Shown: positions 44,233-52,811, counted from the stretch's first letter. The stretch is 64,000 bases of DNA from Oxalobacter paeniformigenes (GCF_027158465.1 NZ_JAMKYL010000001.1:744001-808000), one strand, 5' to 3'. Notes: generated by a model not told the origin, from the letters alone. Translations and numbers: made by a program.

Positions 44233-45135
44233 TTATCCGGATATTGGCTGGCCCGGCAACCTTTCCCATCCCCGGCAAAACGTCATCCACTTTCCGAGCG
44301 TCGGCGAAACGTACTTGTCCCGATGGTAACAAAGCGTAAACGGCCGAACGAAACGGCGTTCCGTATCCAGTACCACAAATTGCCCGGCATAAAACGGCTG
44401 TGCCAGAACGCGTTTTGAAACGAAAGTCACCCCCAGATTATTGCCGACACAGGCCAGAATCGTGTCGGGCGCATTCAGCGAGAGGAAAACAGACGGGTTA
44501 CCCAGACAAGGAGCAAGATGATTGTCGAAAAACGCACGACTGCCTGAACCCGGTTCGCGCAACAGCCAGCGCTCACCGGCCAGTTCGGCAAACGAAACCG
44601 TTTTTTTGCCTGCCAGCCAGTGCGTTTTCGCTGCCAGCACAACCATTTCATCTTCCAGCCACGGCTCGCAGACAATCATGGGGTCCGTCAGCGGAGCTTC
44701 CACCAGTGCCATATCGATCTCGAAACGGCAAATCATCCCTTCGATAGCTTGCGAATTGCCGATTTCCGCACTGGGCAACCAGCCGTTTTCCCGATTGAAC
44801 GCCGCAAACATATCCGGCAACAGATAGCTGCCGATGGTGCGTGTCGCACCTATGGCCAGTCGGGTATCTACGCCCTGCCGGCCGAAAAGCGCAGCGACGC
44901 CTTGCGAGCGCGCCAGCAATTCATCGGCCAGCGGCAGCAATTTTTCCCCTTCGCGGTTGAGATGCAAACGTGCATGCTGCCTGTCGAACACACAGACACC
45001 CAGCTGGCTTTCCAGCTCGGCCAGTGCCTGCGAAACCGCACCTTTCGTCATGAACAGTACATCCGCCGCACGGGTCATGGTTCCGTGCCGCGCGATGGCG
45101 ACGAAAACCGAAAGCTGTTTTAGGGTAATCCTCAT
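44233..45135 (-). CDS. LysR-type transcriptional regulator
   Basis: LysR family regulator of 300 residues. The winged helix-turn-helix lies at about 1-60 (LKQLSVFVAIARHGTMTRAA, then KGAVSQALAELESQLG). The ligand-binding domain follows from about 90 (GATRTIGSYLLPDMFAAF, LREPGSGSRAFFD). The second part resembles CysB/YeiE-like regulators of small anion or redox signals. It is divergent from the TDT transporter with 102 bp between, the usual LysR-target layout, so it most likely controls that transporter and itself. Confidence 0.92.
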   Translation of the reverse strand: MRITLKQLSVFVAIARHGTMTRAADVLFMTKGAVSQALAELESQLGVCVFDRQHARLHLNREGEKLLPLADELLARSQGVAALFGRQGVDTRLAIGATRTIGSYLLPDMFAAFNRENGWLPSAEIGNSQAIEGMICRFEIDMALVEAPLTDPMIVCEPWLEDEMVVLAAKTHWLAGKKTVSFAELAGERWLLREPGSGSRAFFDNHLAPCLGNPSVFLSLNAPDTILACVGNNLGVTFVSKRVLAQPFYAGQFVVLDTERRFVRPFTLCYHRDKYVSPTLGKWMTFCRGWERLPGQPISG

Positions 45136-45181
45136 CGTTTGATTTTTCTAAACACAATGTCAAAAATTATTCGATTTTCCA

Positions 45182-45198
45182 AATGATACCCGATCATT
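45182..45198. promoter_or_regulatory. Putative LysR operator
   Basis: AATGAT-N5-ATCATT is a perfect 6-bp inverted repeat in the middle of the intergenic region between the LysR gene and the TDT transporter gene, and fits the T-N11-A pattern of LysR sites. Confidence 0.6.
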
Positions 45199-45237
45199 AC
45201 AATCAATGGCATGGAAAAACAATCAACGGAGTGCGAC

Positions 45238-46218
45238 ATGTTCAAATGGATACACACAAAAACACGCGAAATCCCGACACCGGTTGCCGGTCTTGCGCTG
45301 GGTATCGCCAGCATGGGATGGTGTCTTGAAAACCTCTTGCCACTCGACGGACGTGGACAAACCGCAGGAGCCGTCATCGCCGGTATTCTGCTGTGTATGC
45401 TGACAGTCCGGTTCATCTGCCACCCGGATACCTTGCACCGTGATCTCAAGCACCCGGTCGTCGGCAGTATCGTCCCGACATTCGCGATGGCGACCATGGT
45501 AGTTTCCAAAGCACTGGGACGGGTATTTCCGGTAACAGGCGAGATTCTGTGGTTTCTGGCTGTCGGCGTCCATCTGGTCGTACTGGCCCTGTTCATCTGG
45601 CACCGCGCCAGAGACTGGCAAATGAACCACATGGTACCCAGCTGGTTCGTGCCACCGGTCGGCATTGTCGTCGCCGATGTCACCTGCCCGGGAGCCGCCT
45701 ATACGGAACTGGCGCTGATATTGCTGGCGATCGGCCTGACGAGCTACCTTGTCATGTTGCCACTGATGGTTTACCGCCTTGTATTCAGAAGCGAAGTACC
45801 TGATGCCGCCAAACCGACCATCGCTATCATGGCTGCACCTGCAAGCCTGTCGCTGGCAGGTTACCTGACAGTGGTCAAAGAACCGTCCCTGCTCGTCTGT
45901 GCGGTTCTGCTCGGTATCGCTCTGCTGATGACCCTGTTTACCTATATCGCACTGTTTCACCTGATGCGCCTGCCGTTCACGCCGGGTTACGCAGCCTTCA
46001 CCTTCCCCATGGCGATCGGCGCGACAGCATTGTACAAGATGGCCCATCTGGTCGCGGGTTTTCCGCAAGCGACACAATACGCCGAACAGCTGCGTATGCT
46101 GGCAACAGGGGAAGCCGTCATCGCAGCACTGGTCATCGCCTACGTGTCCGCCCGGTTCTGCTACTATTATCTGTGGCCGCAAACCGTTCGCTTCCGCGTG
46201 AAAAGTCCGGCCCGCTAA
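45238..46218 (+). CDS. TDT/SLAC1-family membrane transporter (TehA-like)
   Basis: Ten-helix membrane protein of 326 residues of the tellurite-resistance/dicarboxylate transporter (TDT, SLAC1) family. It begins with a short basic region and PTPVAGLALGIASMGWCLE, the first pore helix. Further on are PSWFVPPVGIVVADVTCPG and FTFPMAIGATALYKMA, both typical of the family's gate region. Members move small anions such as malate, sulfite or chloride; a sulfite or C4-dicarboxylate role is only a guess. ATG 45238 has GGAG at 6 nt, while the upstream ATG at 45211 has none. Probably controlled by the divergent LysR. Confidence 0.85.
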   Translation: MFKWIHTKTREIPTPVAGLALGIASMGWCLENLLPLDGRGQTAGAVIAGILLCMLTVRFICHPDTLHRDLKHPVVGSIVPTFAMATMVVSKALGRVFPVTGEILWFLAVGVHLVVLALFIWHRARDWQMNHMVPSWFVPPVGIVVADVTCPGAAYTELALILLAIGLTSYLVMLPLMVYRLVFRSEVPDAAKPTIAIMAAPASLSLAGYLTVVKEPSLLVCAVLLGIALLMTLFTYIALFHLMRLPFTPGYAAFTFPMAIGATALYKMAHLVAGFPQATQYAEQLRMLATGEAVIAALVIAYVSARFCYYYLWPQTVRFRVKSPAR

Positions 46219-46233
46219 GCTGTCATCGACCAC

Positions 46234-46268
46234 GTGCCATCCGGGGTGATATTCGCACCGGATGGCAC
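46234..46268. terminator. Hairpin between convergent TDT and DsrE-like genes
   Basis: GTGCCATCCGG / CCGGATGGCAC is a perfect 11-bp stem with a 13-nt loop. It begins 16 bp after the transporter stop and reaches the last base of the DsrE-like gene, so it could end both transcripts. Confidence 0.6.
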
Positions 46269-46624
46269 TAGAACGTCAGGACACGGTCACATTCCACCAC
46301 CCATTCCGACAGGGCTTGCATCGTGGATTTTTCCGCACCTGCAAAATAGGGATGATTTCTGTATATGCCACAACGTGCCATACAGGTACCGCACACCCTG
46401 ACGGCAACACCCTGCGCGATCAGATCTCGAAGCATCTGCGACAAATCCTGGTCATAATTTTCCGGCGGCCTGCAAATATCTCTCGCCATATCGACCGCGT
46501 CGTTCATCAGAAACAGACGGACATCATGTCCGTTTTTCCGTAATGTATTCGCCAGCCTGAGTCCGTTCCATGTGACATCGGTGGAATCATAGGGTTCGCG
46601 ATTGAATACGATCAGTATTTTCAT
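46268..46624 (-). CDS. DsrE-family protein
   Basis: Small cytoplasmic protein of 118 residues with the DsrE/DsrF-like alpha/beta fold: KILIVFNREPYDSTDVTWNG, RLFLMNDAV and VRVCGTCMARCGI. The last holds Cys at the position of the conserved active Cys of TusD/DsrE-type sulfur carriers, and a third Cys two positions on. Sulfur transfer or a redox switch is plausible. ATG 46624 follows GAAAGGAAAGGG. The CoA-disulfide reductase/rhodanese gene is 1 kb away, so a shared sulfur role is possible. Confidence 0.82.
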   Translation of the reverse strand: MKILIVFNREPYDSTDVTWNGLRLANTLRKNGHDVRLFLMNDAVDMARDICRPPENYDQDLSQMLRDLIAQGVAVRVCGTCMARCGIYRNHPYFAGAEKSTMQALSEWVVECDRVLTF

Positions 46625-46912
46625 TTCCCTTTCCTTTCAAAAGCCATCCGCATACCGCCTGAATCGTCGGCACTCCCCTGTCACGACCATCCGCAACGTC
46701 GCCATCACGATCCGCGACACGAACATGATGATGAATACACAATACACATATGACGACTATGCCATACCTGACAATCAGCTTACAACAGCCGATTCAGCCG
46801 ACGTGACAGGATGCCGTTTTATACCGGCTAGCGTGTCATATCATTCCGGTTCCAGTGCACACGGCACGATCCGCTTGATATACTGTCGGTATTCATGTTC
46901 CCCGGGAATACA

Positions 46913-47251
46913 ATGACCGACAAACTCAAAGACAAAATCGAAAAATTTCTGACGATGTGTCGGAAATCGAAAGCGAAAACGGAACAGGACGACGACAATG
47001 CCATCAAGGTCGATACGATGACGGAAGACCTGCACAGCGAACTCGCTGCGGATGCAGTCGCCATTACCAGCAGCCTCATGGAACTCCAGCGCTTGTTGCC
47101 GCTGTCGCGCAAACTGGCCGATCTGGGTCGCCTGCTGGAAAGCCAGGGCAAGATCACCTTGCAAGCCGATGAAGCCTATGATGAAGCCGCACTGAAATTT
47201 TTCAGTGAATTGTATGGCGGAGGCATATCGCCTTCCAAAGCCTTGCACTGA
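46913..47251 (+). CDS. Small soluble protein of unknown function
   Basis: Hypothetical protein of 112 residues, no signal peptide or membrane segment. It is highly charged: a Lys-rich N-terminus (KLKDKIEKFLTMCRKSKAK), an acidic middle (EQDDDNAIK) and helical stretches such as SSLMELQRLLPLSRKLADLG, with DEAYDEAALKFFSELYGGG near the end. It probably forms a helical bundle. ATG 46913 follows GGGAA. Not recognised as any family; it stands alone. Confidence 0.6.
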   Translation: MTDKLKDKIEKFLTMCRKSKAKTEQDDDNAIKVDTMTEDLHSELAADAVAITSSLMELQRLLPLSRKLADLGRLLESQGKITLQADEAYDEAALKFFSELYGGGISPSKALH

Positions 47252-47604
47252 CATATCCATCCGGGACCTCCCCTGCTTTCCTTGTCTTTTCGCACCTGCC
47301 GGAAAACGGCATTTTCCGGCATGATATCTTTCCCTTTCATGCCCCTAGCTTTTCCAGCCGCTCCACAACGAACTGTCGCCATGCAAACCCCTTTCCCATA
47401 TGGGTTTCCCCATCCATGAATCGGCACAAGTCCGGACCATCCACCAGTCATCCATGCCATAACCTGAAAACCTTCCGTTTCACGCCGATCTTTTGTCGGA
47501 TTGAAAACGGCACCATCCGGTACTTGACAGGCACCAATGATATATATTTTAATATTATATCTTTTTATATATTATTCACCCCCAGCCAACCAACAGGAGA
47601 GCAG
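47252..47604. other. Intergenic region upstream of the CoA-disulfide reductase gene
   Basis: A gap of 353 bp. The first 270 bp show nothing recognisable; the frame of the following gene is open through it but has no ribosome binding site. The last 80 bp are extremely AT-rich and hold the promoter/operator annotated at 47524. Confidence 0.5.
47524..47561 (+). promoter_or_regulatory. Promoter with GATATA-N11-TATATC inverted repeat
   Basis: A perfect TTGACA (47524-47529) is followed by an AT-rich segment offering TATATT or TAATAT as -10 at non-ideal spacing. GATATA (47539-47544) and TATATC (47556-47561) form an inverted repeat over the -10 zone. That position suits a repressor, for example an ArsR-type sulfide/persulfide sensor; the regulator is not in the window. 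Confidence 0.5.
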
Positions 47605-49242
47605 ATGAATCCCTTGAAATTACTGGTTATCGGCGGTGTAGCCGCCGGAGCTTCTTTTGCCGCACGTGCCAGACGGCTCGATGAAAGCGCCGAAATCACG
47701 ATGATCGAACGTGGCAACGACGTATCTTTCGCCAACTGTGGCCTGCCTTACCACGTGGGCGGCGAAATCACCGACCGCGATGTACTGGCTGTCCAGACAC
47801 CTGCCTCGCTCAAGGCCATGCTCAATGTGAACGCACGTACCCGATGCGAAGCGATCCGTATCGACCGGCAAAACAAAAAAGTGCAGGTTCGCGATCTGTC
47901 GACCGGCCGGGAAGAATGGCTCTCCTACGACAAACTGATGCTTTCTCCGGGTGCGGCACCGCGCGTCCCCGCCATCGAAGGTGTGGACAATCCCCGGATT
48001 CATGTGCTGCGCAATCTCTCCGACATGGACCGCATCATCGCCGATACGGCTGCTGGCATGCAGGCCGTCGTCGTCGGCGCGGGTTTTATCGGTCTGGAAA
48101 TGGCAGAACAGCTCCATCGCAAGGGACTGAAGGTGAAAATTGTCCAGAAAGGCCCGCACGTCCTTCCGCAAGTCGATGGCAGAATGGCCGTACCGCTGGA
48201 ACGCGCACTGGCAAGCCATGGCATCGAACTGTTCACGAACGATGAAGTCGTGCGTTTTGAAAAAGGCGATGCATCGCTGGTTTGCCATCTGGCATCCGGC
48301 AAAACGCTTCCGGCCGACGTCGTCATCCTGTCTATCGGCATCGAACCGGAAAGCAAGCTGGCACGTGAAGCCGGCCTGAAGCTGGGCAAGCGTGGCCACA
48401 TCGTCGTCAACGAATTCATGCAGACATCCGACCCGGATATCTATGCCGCCGGCGACGCTGTGGAAACCACCGACCGGGTTTTCGGAAAACCTGTCGCCAT
48501 TGCACTGGGAGGCCCGGCCAACCGGCAGGGACGTGTCGCGGCCGACCACCTGTTTCTGGGCGACAAGGCACGTCCCTACCCGGGATCGCTCGGTACAGCC
48601 ATCGTAAGAGTATTCGATGTCGCTGCCGGTTCGACCGGCTGGACCGAAAACCGCCTCAAGGCTTCCGGACTGCCGTATGCCGTCACGACCGTCAACGACG
48701 TTCACCATGCTTCCTACTATCCGGGTGCGCAAATGGTGACGCTGACCATTCTCTGGGATCCCGAAACGGGACGTCTGCTCGGTGCAGAAGCTGTCGGCAT
48801 CGCCGGTGTGGACAAGCGGCTGGACGTACTGGCGACCGCCATCACCGCCAACATGACCATCGACGACATTTGCCACCTCGAACTGGCTTACGCGCCGCCA
48901 TTCGGTTCCGCCAAGGATGTCATCAATATCGCCGGTTTCGCAGCCTGCAACCAGCGCGACGGTCTGGTCGATGTGACGACGGCATTGCCGTCCGATCCGT
49001 CAGTACAGGTCATCGACGTACGTGGCAAACCGGTTGCGCAAGCCAGTCCGGTACCCGGTTCGGTCAACATCCCGGTACCGTCTTTGCGAGACAACCTCGA
49101 CAAGATCGATCGCAACCGTCCTGTCGTCACCGTTTGCGCACTGGGCAAAAACAGCTACTTCGCATCCCGCATCCTCAGGCAAAACGGCTTTAATGTCACC
49201 AGCCTTGCAGGCGGCTTGACAGCGCTGACCGAAAAACCCTGA
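47605..49242 (+). CDS. CoA-disulfide reductase/NADH oxidase-like flavoprotein with rhodanese domain
   Basis: Protein of 545 residues: FAD/NAD(P)-dependent disulfide oxidoreductase (about 1-450) fused to a C-terminal rhodanese domain (about 460-545). FAD binding is by IGGVAAGASFAARARRL; the single redox Cys45 is in SFANCGLPYHVGG, as in CoA-disulfide reductases. NAD binding is by VVVGAGFIGLEMAEQL. The rhodanese loop VCALGKNSY holds Cys511. Such CoADR-RHD proteins reduce CoA disulfides or persulfides and sulfur, so it is likely part of reactive sulfur or thiol homeostasis. ATG 47605 follows AGGAG at 5 nt. Ends in a strong terminator. Confidence 0.92.
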   Translation: MNPLKLLVIGGVAAGASFAARARRLDESAEITMIERGNDVSFANCGLPYHVGGEITDRDVLAVQTPASLKAMLNVNARTRCEAIRIDRQNKKVQVRDLSTGREEWLSYDKLMLSPGAAPRVPAIEGVDNPRIHVLRNLSDMDRIIADTAAGMQAVVVGAGFIGLEMAEQLHRKGLKVKIVQKGPHVLPQVDGRMAVPLERALASHGIELFTNDEVVRFEKGDASLVCHLASGKTLPADVVILSIGIEPESKLAREAGLKLGKRGHIVVNEFMQTSDPDIYAAGDAVETTDRVFGKPVAIALGGPANRQGRVAADHLFLGDKARPYPGSLGTAIVRVFDVAAGSTGWTENRLKASGLPYAVTTVNDVHHASYYPGAQMVTLTILWDPETGRLLGAEAVGIAGVDKRLDVLATAITANMTIDDICHLELAYAPPFGSAKDVINIAGFAACNQRDGLVDVTTALPSDPSVQVIDVRGKPVAQASPVPGSVNIPVPSLRDNLDKIDRNRPVVTVCALGKNSYFASRILRQNGFNVTSLAGGLTALTEKP

Positions 49243-49287
49243 AAAACCGGCAAGGCTGCCGGTACAACAAGATGGCCTGTCATTAAA

Positions 49288-49329
49288 AAAACGGCACGTT
49301 TTCCGTGTAGTCGGAAAACGTGCCGTTTT
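49288..49329 (+). terminator. Rho-independent terminator of the CoADR-rhodanese gene
   Basis: A perfect 18-bp stem of AAAACGGCACGTTTTCCG and its complement, with a 6-nt loop, flanked by A and T runs, 45 bp after the stop. One of the strongest terminators in the window. Confidence 0.93.
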
Positions 49330-49824
49330 CATTACACATCATTCATCATGCGCCCCTGTCCGCAATACCGGATACCGCCTCTTTTTTATGATGAATATTA
49401 TTTTATATTCATCATGTTACCAGATGATCTTCATGTTGTTTCATGGATTTTGCATACGAATCCGGTCATCCGTTCGCACCGTCACTGTAATCAGGAAAAC
49501 ATGATGTATCCAGAGATATTGCTGTTCTGATTATCCAGCATGTCGCCATCCATTCCCCTATCCCGCGCCATTGCCTTCATACAAACGACATGACCTTTCA
49601 ATGCACTCGCGCGCAATCCATCTCACTTGCGATTCTTCGGATATCCCGATCATCCAACACTGTAGAAAACGGTTTAATAAAACACTTTATAATAATGATT
49701 TTATGAAATATTTATAAAACGTTGCAAAAACTCGTATTGCTGCATACCGCTCCGGTTGCCGCATATATCCATAAAATCCGACTATACGGCACCGCCATCC
49801 CTCGTAACCGGATGACGACACACA
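49330..49824. other. Non-coding region between terminator and araC-type gene
   Basis: A gap of about 495 bp with no supported gene. It contains the 11-bp palindrome at 49388-49415 and, at 49680-49720, another AT-rich palindromic stretch (TTTTAT...ATAAAA) with a perfect TATAAT at 49688. No plus-strand gene follows within 1.2 kb, so that -10 could serve a small RNA or be chance. Confidence 0.45.
49388..49415. repeat. AT-rich 11-bp inverted repeat
   Basis: ATGATGAATAT (49388-49398) and ATATTCATCAT (49405-49415) are perfectly complementary around TATTTT. On neither strand does a T run follow, so it is not a classic terminator; a protein-binding site is possible. Confidence 0.6.
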
Positions 49825-50739
49825 TCAGACTTGCAATTCCCTGACCTTGTGTACATTGCGGGATGGCGGTTCCCCGAACAGGCGCTTGTATTCGCGATTG
49901 AATTGCGTCGGGCTTTCGTAACCGACAGCCAGACAGGCTCGCGAGGCATATTCGTTTTCGACCAGCATCAGCCGCTGTGCCTCATACAGACGCAAACGCT
50001 TCTGGTACTGCAAGGGAGACAGCGTGGTGATCTGCTTGAAATGGCGATGAAACGTAGAAGTCGCCATATTGACTTTTTTCGCTAATTCATCGACTTGCAA
50101 CGGTTCCTTATAGTTTTTTCTCAACCATGAAACAGCCTGCGCGATACGGTTTCCCTGGGAACCGGCGGTATTGATCGCACGCAAAAAACGGCCTCTCGGT
50201 CCGGCCAGCAGGCGATAATGGATTTCCCTGACGATCATCGGAGCCAGCACCGGTATCTGTCCCGGATTGTCCAGCAATTCGGTCAACCTCAAAAAAGCGT
50301 CAAGCACATCCACCTCTATCCGCATGACGCACAAGCCTCTGGCTGTTTCGACACTACCCTGTGCCAGTTCAGGCTGTTCCATAAGCAGCTGGCCAATGAT
50401 GTGCCGATCGATTTTCAGCGATACCCCCAGAAACGGTTTTTCCGGTGTGGCATCGAGAATGTAATTCTGGCTCGGCAAATCGACACTGTTTAACAGGCTG
50501 TCGTACTCATGGTAAAAATATTCCTCGCTGCCGACAACCGACCGTTTGTTTCCCTGAACGACGACACCGACTGCCGGTTCGTAAAAACAGTTCTCGCACG
50601 ATTCGCCTTCATCGAACCTGAACAGGGAAAACCCCGCGATCTGTGTCTGGTACTCACCCTGTTCCGGCAACCACTTGAGCAGCTTTCCCCGAATAAGACG
50701 GTTTTTTTCCTGCAAAATACTCTGGCTGTTTTCCGGCAT
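49825..50739 (-). CDS. AraC-family regulator, YqhC-like
   Basis: Transcription activator of 304 residues. The N-terminal domain (about 30-190) has CFYEPAVGVVVQGNKRSVVG, where the usual PSLCLVVQG-like segment of the AraC_N (YqhC) family lies, and ILDATPEKPFLGVSLKID. Two helix-turn-helix motifs follow from about 200 (VDELAKKVNMATSTFHRHFK; ACLAVGYESPTQFNREYKRL). In E. coli YqhC senses reactive aldehydes and activates yqhD-dkgA; here the divergent neighbour is an aldo/keto reductase. ATG 50739 has GGAGG at 5 nt; the extension to 50829 lacks one. It is the best candidate to bind the repeated 15-bp box. Confidence 0.9.
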   Translation of the reverse strand: MPENSQSILQEKNRLIRGKLLKWLPEQGEYQTQIAGFSLFRFDEGESCENCFYEPAVGVVVQGNKRSVVGSEEYFYHEYDSLLNSVDLPSQNYILDATPEKPFLGVSLKIDRHIIGQLLMEQPELAQGSVETARGLCVMRIEVDVLDAFLRLTELLDNPGQIPVLAPMIVREIHYRLLAGPRGRFLRAINTAGSQGNRIAQAVSWLRKNYKEPLQVDELAKKVNMATSTFHRHFKQITTLSPLQYQKRLRLYEAQRLMLVENEYASRACLAVGYESPTQFNREYKRLFGEPPSRNVHKVRELQV

Positions 50740-50817
50740 GATTTCCTCCCCTTCCGCAATCATTGCGCTTGTTCTCTGCATGATAGGTCGTCCTTGTCCG
50801 ATTTTGCACAAACAGAG

Positions 50818-50878
50818 AGAATCAGGCAAGAACAGGATAGTTTCATATCTTAAATTTCAGTCTGTTGAAAATTAAGAT
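50818..50878 (+). promoter_or_regulatory. Conserved 15-bp box plus -10, copy 3 of 3
   Basis: AGAATCAGGCAAGAA at 50818-50832, exactly 40 bp before TAAGAT (50873-50878). It lies in the intergenic region between the araC-type gene (start 50739) and the aldo/keto reductase (start 50971), so it could serve activation of the reductase and autoregulation. A degenerate second half-site AGTTTCA begins 21 bp after the first. Confidence 0.65.
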
Positions 50879-50970
50879 TTTCCCTGAGGAAAACCGCATG
50901 CGGGCGGTCATACGCAAGCCGATCCGAACCGCCCGTCATGATTTACGGACACACCACAGGAGGAATCATC

Positions 50971-51966
50971 ATGCAAAAACGTCGACTCGGAAAAAACGGC
51001 CCATTCGTATCGGCTATCGGTCTTGGCTGCATGGGTATGAGCTTCGGCTATGGTTTGCCGAAAGACCGTGCTGAAATGATCGGCCTCATTCGAGCTGCTG
51101 TCGAACGCGGTGTCACTTTTTTCGATACTGCCGAAGTGTACGGCCCCTTTACCAACGAAAAACTGGTCGGTGAAGCACTTTCGCCATTCAAGGGAAAAGT
51201 CATGATCGCCACCAAATTCGGTTTCGCACCCGATCCGTCAGAAGGCGGCCAGTGGCGCAAGCTCGACAGCCGTCCGGAACATATCCGCGAAGTGGCCGAA
51301 GCGTCCCTGAAACGGCTGAAAGTCGATGCGATCGACCTGTTTTACCAGCACCGTGTCGATCCGGATGTCCCGATCGAGGATGTCGCCGGTACCGTCGGCG
51401 ATCTCATCGCCGAGGGCAAGGTCAGGTATTTCGGACTTTCCGAAGCCGGCGCCAATACCATCCGCCGCGCCCATGCCGTCTGTCCTGTCACCGCCGTACA
51501 GAGCGAATATTCTCTCTGGTGGCGAAAACCGGAAGAAGAAATTCTGCCCACGCTGGAAGCACTCGGCATTGGTTTCGTACCGTACAGTCCGCTAGGCAAA
51601 GGCATTCTGACAGGAGCGTTCAGTGCCAATACCCGTTTTGACACATCCGACTTCAGAAGCATCCTGCCGCGTTTTTCGCCTGAAGCCCTGAAAACGAACA
51701 TGACTATCGTCGATCCGCTCAAAAAATTCGCCGCACAAAAACAGACGACACCGGCACGTATCGCACTGGCATGGCTGCTGGCACAAAAACCCTGGATCGT
51801 TCCGATTCCCGGAACGACGAAACTGTCCCGTCTGGAAGAAAACATCGGCGCAGCCGACATGTCGCTGACTGCAAAAGAATTGCGCGAAATCGATCAGGCT
51901 GTCTCGAAAATCCGGCTGGTCGGCGCACGATACCCTGAGAAACTGGAAAAAATGACAGGTCGCTGA
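50971..51966 (+). CDS. Aldo/keto reductase, paralogue 2
   Basis: NADPH-dependent aldo/keto reductase of 331 residues, very close to the reductase at 43192: the stretch from SRPEHIREVAEASLKRL through IRRAHAVCP is almost identical. Tetrad residues Asp52, Tyr57 (FFDTAEVYGP), Lys82 (IATKFGF) and His127 (FYQHRVDP) are present. Differences cluster in the C-terminal third, which shapes the substrate pocket. ATG 50971 follows AGGAGG. It leads a run with CMD-like and cupin genes and is divergent from the YqhC-like regulator. Confidence 0.94.
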   Translation: MQKRRLGKNGPFVSAIGLGCMGMSFGYGLPKDRAEMIGLIRAAVERGVTFFDTAEVYGPFTNEKLVGEALSPFKGKVMIATKFGFAPDPSEGGQWRKLDSRPEHIREVAEASLKRLKVDAIDLFYQHRVDPDVPIEDVAGTVGDLIAEGKVRYFGLSEAGANTIRRAHAVCPVTAVQSEYSLWWRKPEEEILPTLEALGIGFVPYSPLGKGILTGAFSANTRFDTSDFRSILPRFSPEALKTNMTIVDPLKKFAAQKQTTPARIALAWLLAQKPWIVPIPGTTKLSRLEENIGAADMSLTAKELREIDQAVSKIRLVGARYPEKLEKMTGR

Positions 51967-52012
51967 CCATACTTTTCCTAAGTCCGGCAAAACGAAACCG
52001 CGAAAACGTAAA

Positions 52013-52771
52013 ATGAAACCCGAAGGAAAAAATTTTTTGTCCATACTGGCTGCCATCGTGTTCACACTGTGCAGCCTGTGCAACTGTGCAAAGGCAGATA
52101 CCATGAATACCGAACAGAAAAACACGCAGCTCGCCCGGCAGGAAAAAATCGTCATGATTGCCGCTTTTACCGCCAACGGTGATTTGTCCCGTCTGAAACC
52201 GGCATTGCATGAAGGACTTGACAGCGGTCTGAACGTCAGCGAAATACGGGAAATACTGATCCAGCTTTACGCCTATACCGGTTTCCCGCGAAGTCTCAAC
52301 GGTATCCAGACTTTCATGGATGTCGTCGCGGAACGGAAAAACCGGGGCATCCATGACCCGGAAGGTGAAATGCCTGCCGCGTTACCACCCGGAACCGACC
52401 GGGACGCCTATGGCGAACAGGTCAGGATGAAGCTGGCCGGCATCACGACCTTGCCTCCAAAAGCCGGCTACCAGCTGTTCGCACCCGGCATCGACACATT
52501 CCTGAAAGAGCATCTCTTTGCCGATATTTTCGGGCGTGGCGTGCTGGATTACACCAGCCGTGAAATCGCGACAGTATCGGCACTTGCCGCCATGCACGGC
52601 ACCGGCGCCCAACTGCAATTCCATATGCAAGCTGCCATGAATGTCGGCGTGACACCGGAACAAATGGAAAACATCCTCTCCGTCCTGAAAAAACGCGTGG
52701 GCGACAAGGAAGCGGAAAACGCCGCCTGCATTTACAGGAAAGTACTTGAAAAAAGATCTTTAACAAAATGA
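52013..52771 (+). CDS. Exported carboxymuconolactone decarboxylase-like protein
   Basis: CMD-family (AhpD-like fold) protein of 252 residues with a signal peptide (about 1-28, ILAAIVFTLCSLCNCAKA). Two CMD repeats are recognisable: LNVSEIREILIQLYAYTGFPRSLNG in the first and LDYTSREIATVSALAAMHG to VGVTPEQMENIL in the second. The C-x-x-C redox pair of AhpD is not present, so peroxidase cycling of that kind is unlikely. Exported CMD proteins paired with cupins recur near aldo/keto reductases; their substrate is unknown. It starts 46 bp after the reductase. Confidence 0.87.
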   Translation: MKPEGKNFLSILAAIVFTLCSLCNCAKADTMNTEQKNTQLARQEKIVMIAAFTANGDLSRLKPALHEGLDSGLNVSEIREILIQLYAYTGFPRSLNGIQTFMDVVAERKNRGIHDPEGEMPAALPPGTDRDAYGEQVRMKLAGITTLPPKAGYQLFAPGIDTFLKEHLFADIFGRGVLDYTSREIATVSALAAMHGTGAQLQFHMQAAMNVGVTPEQMENILSVLKKRVGDKEAENAACIYRKVLEKRSLTK

Positions 52772-52811
52772 TTATAAAAATAAACCATAATTTCATGCAC
52801 TGGAAAACACC

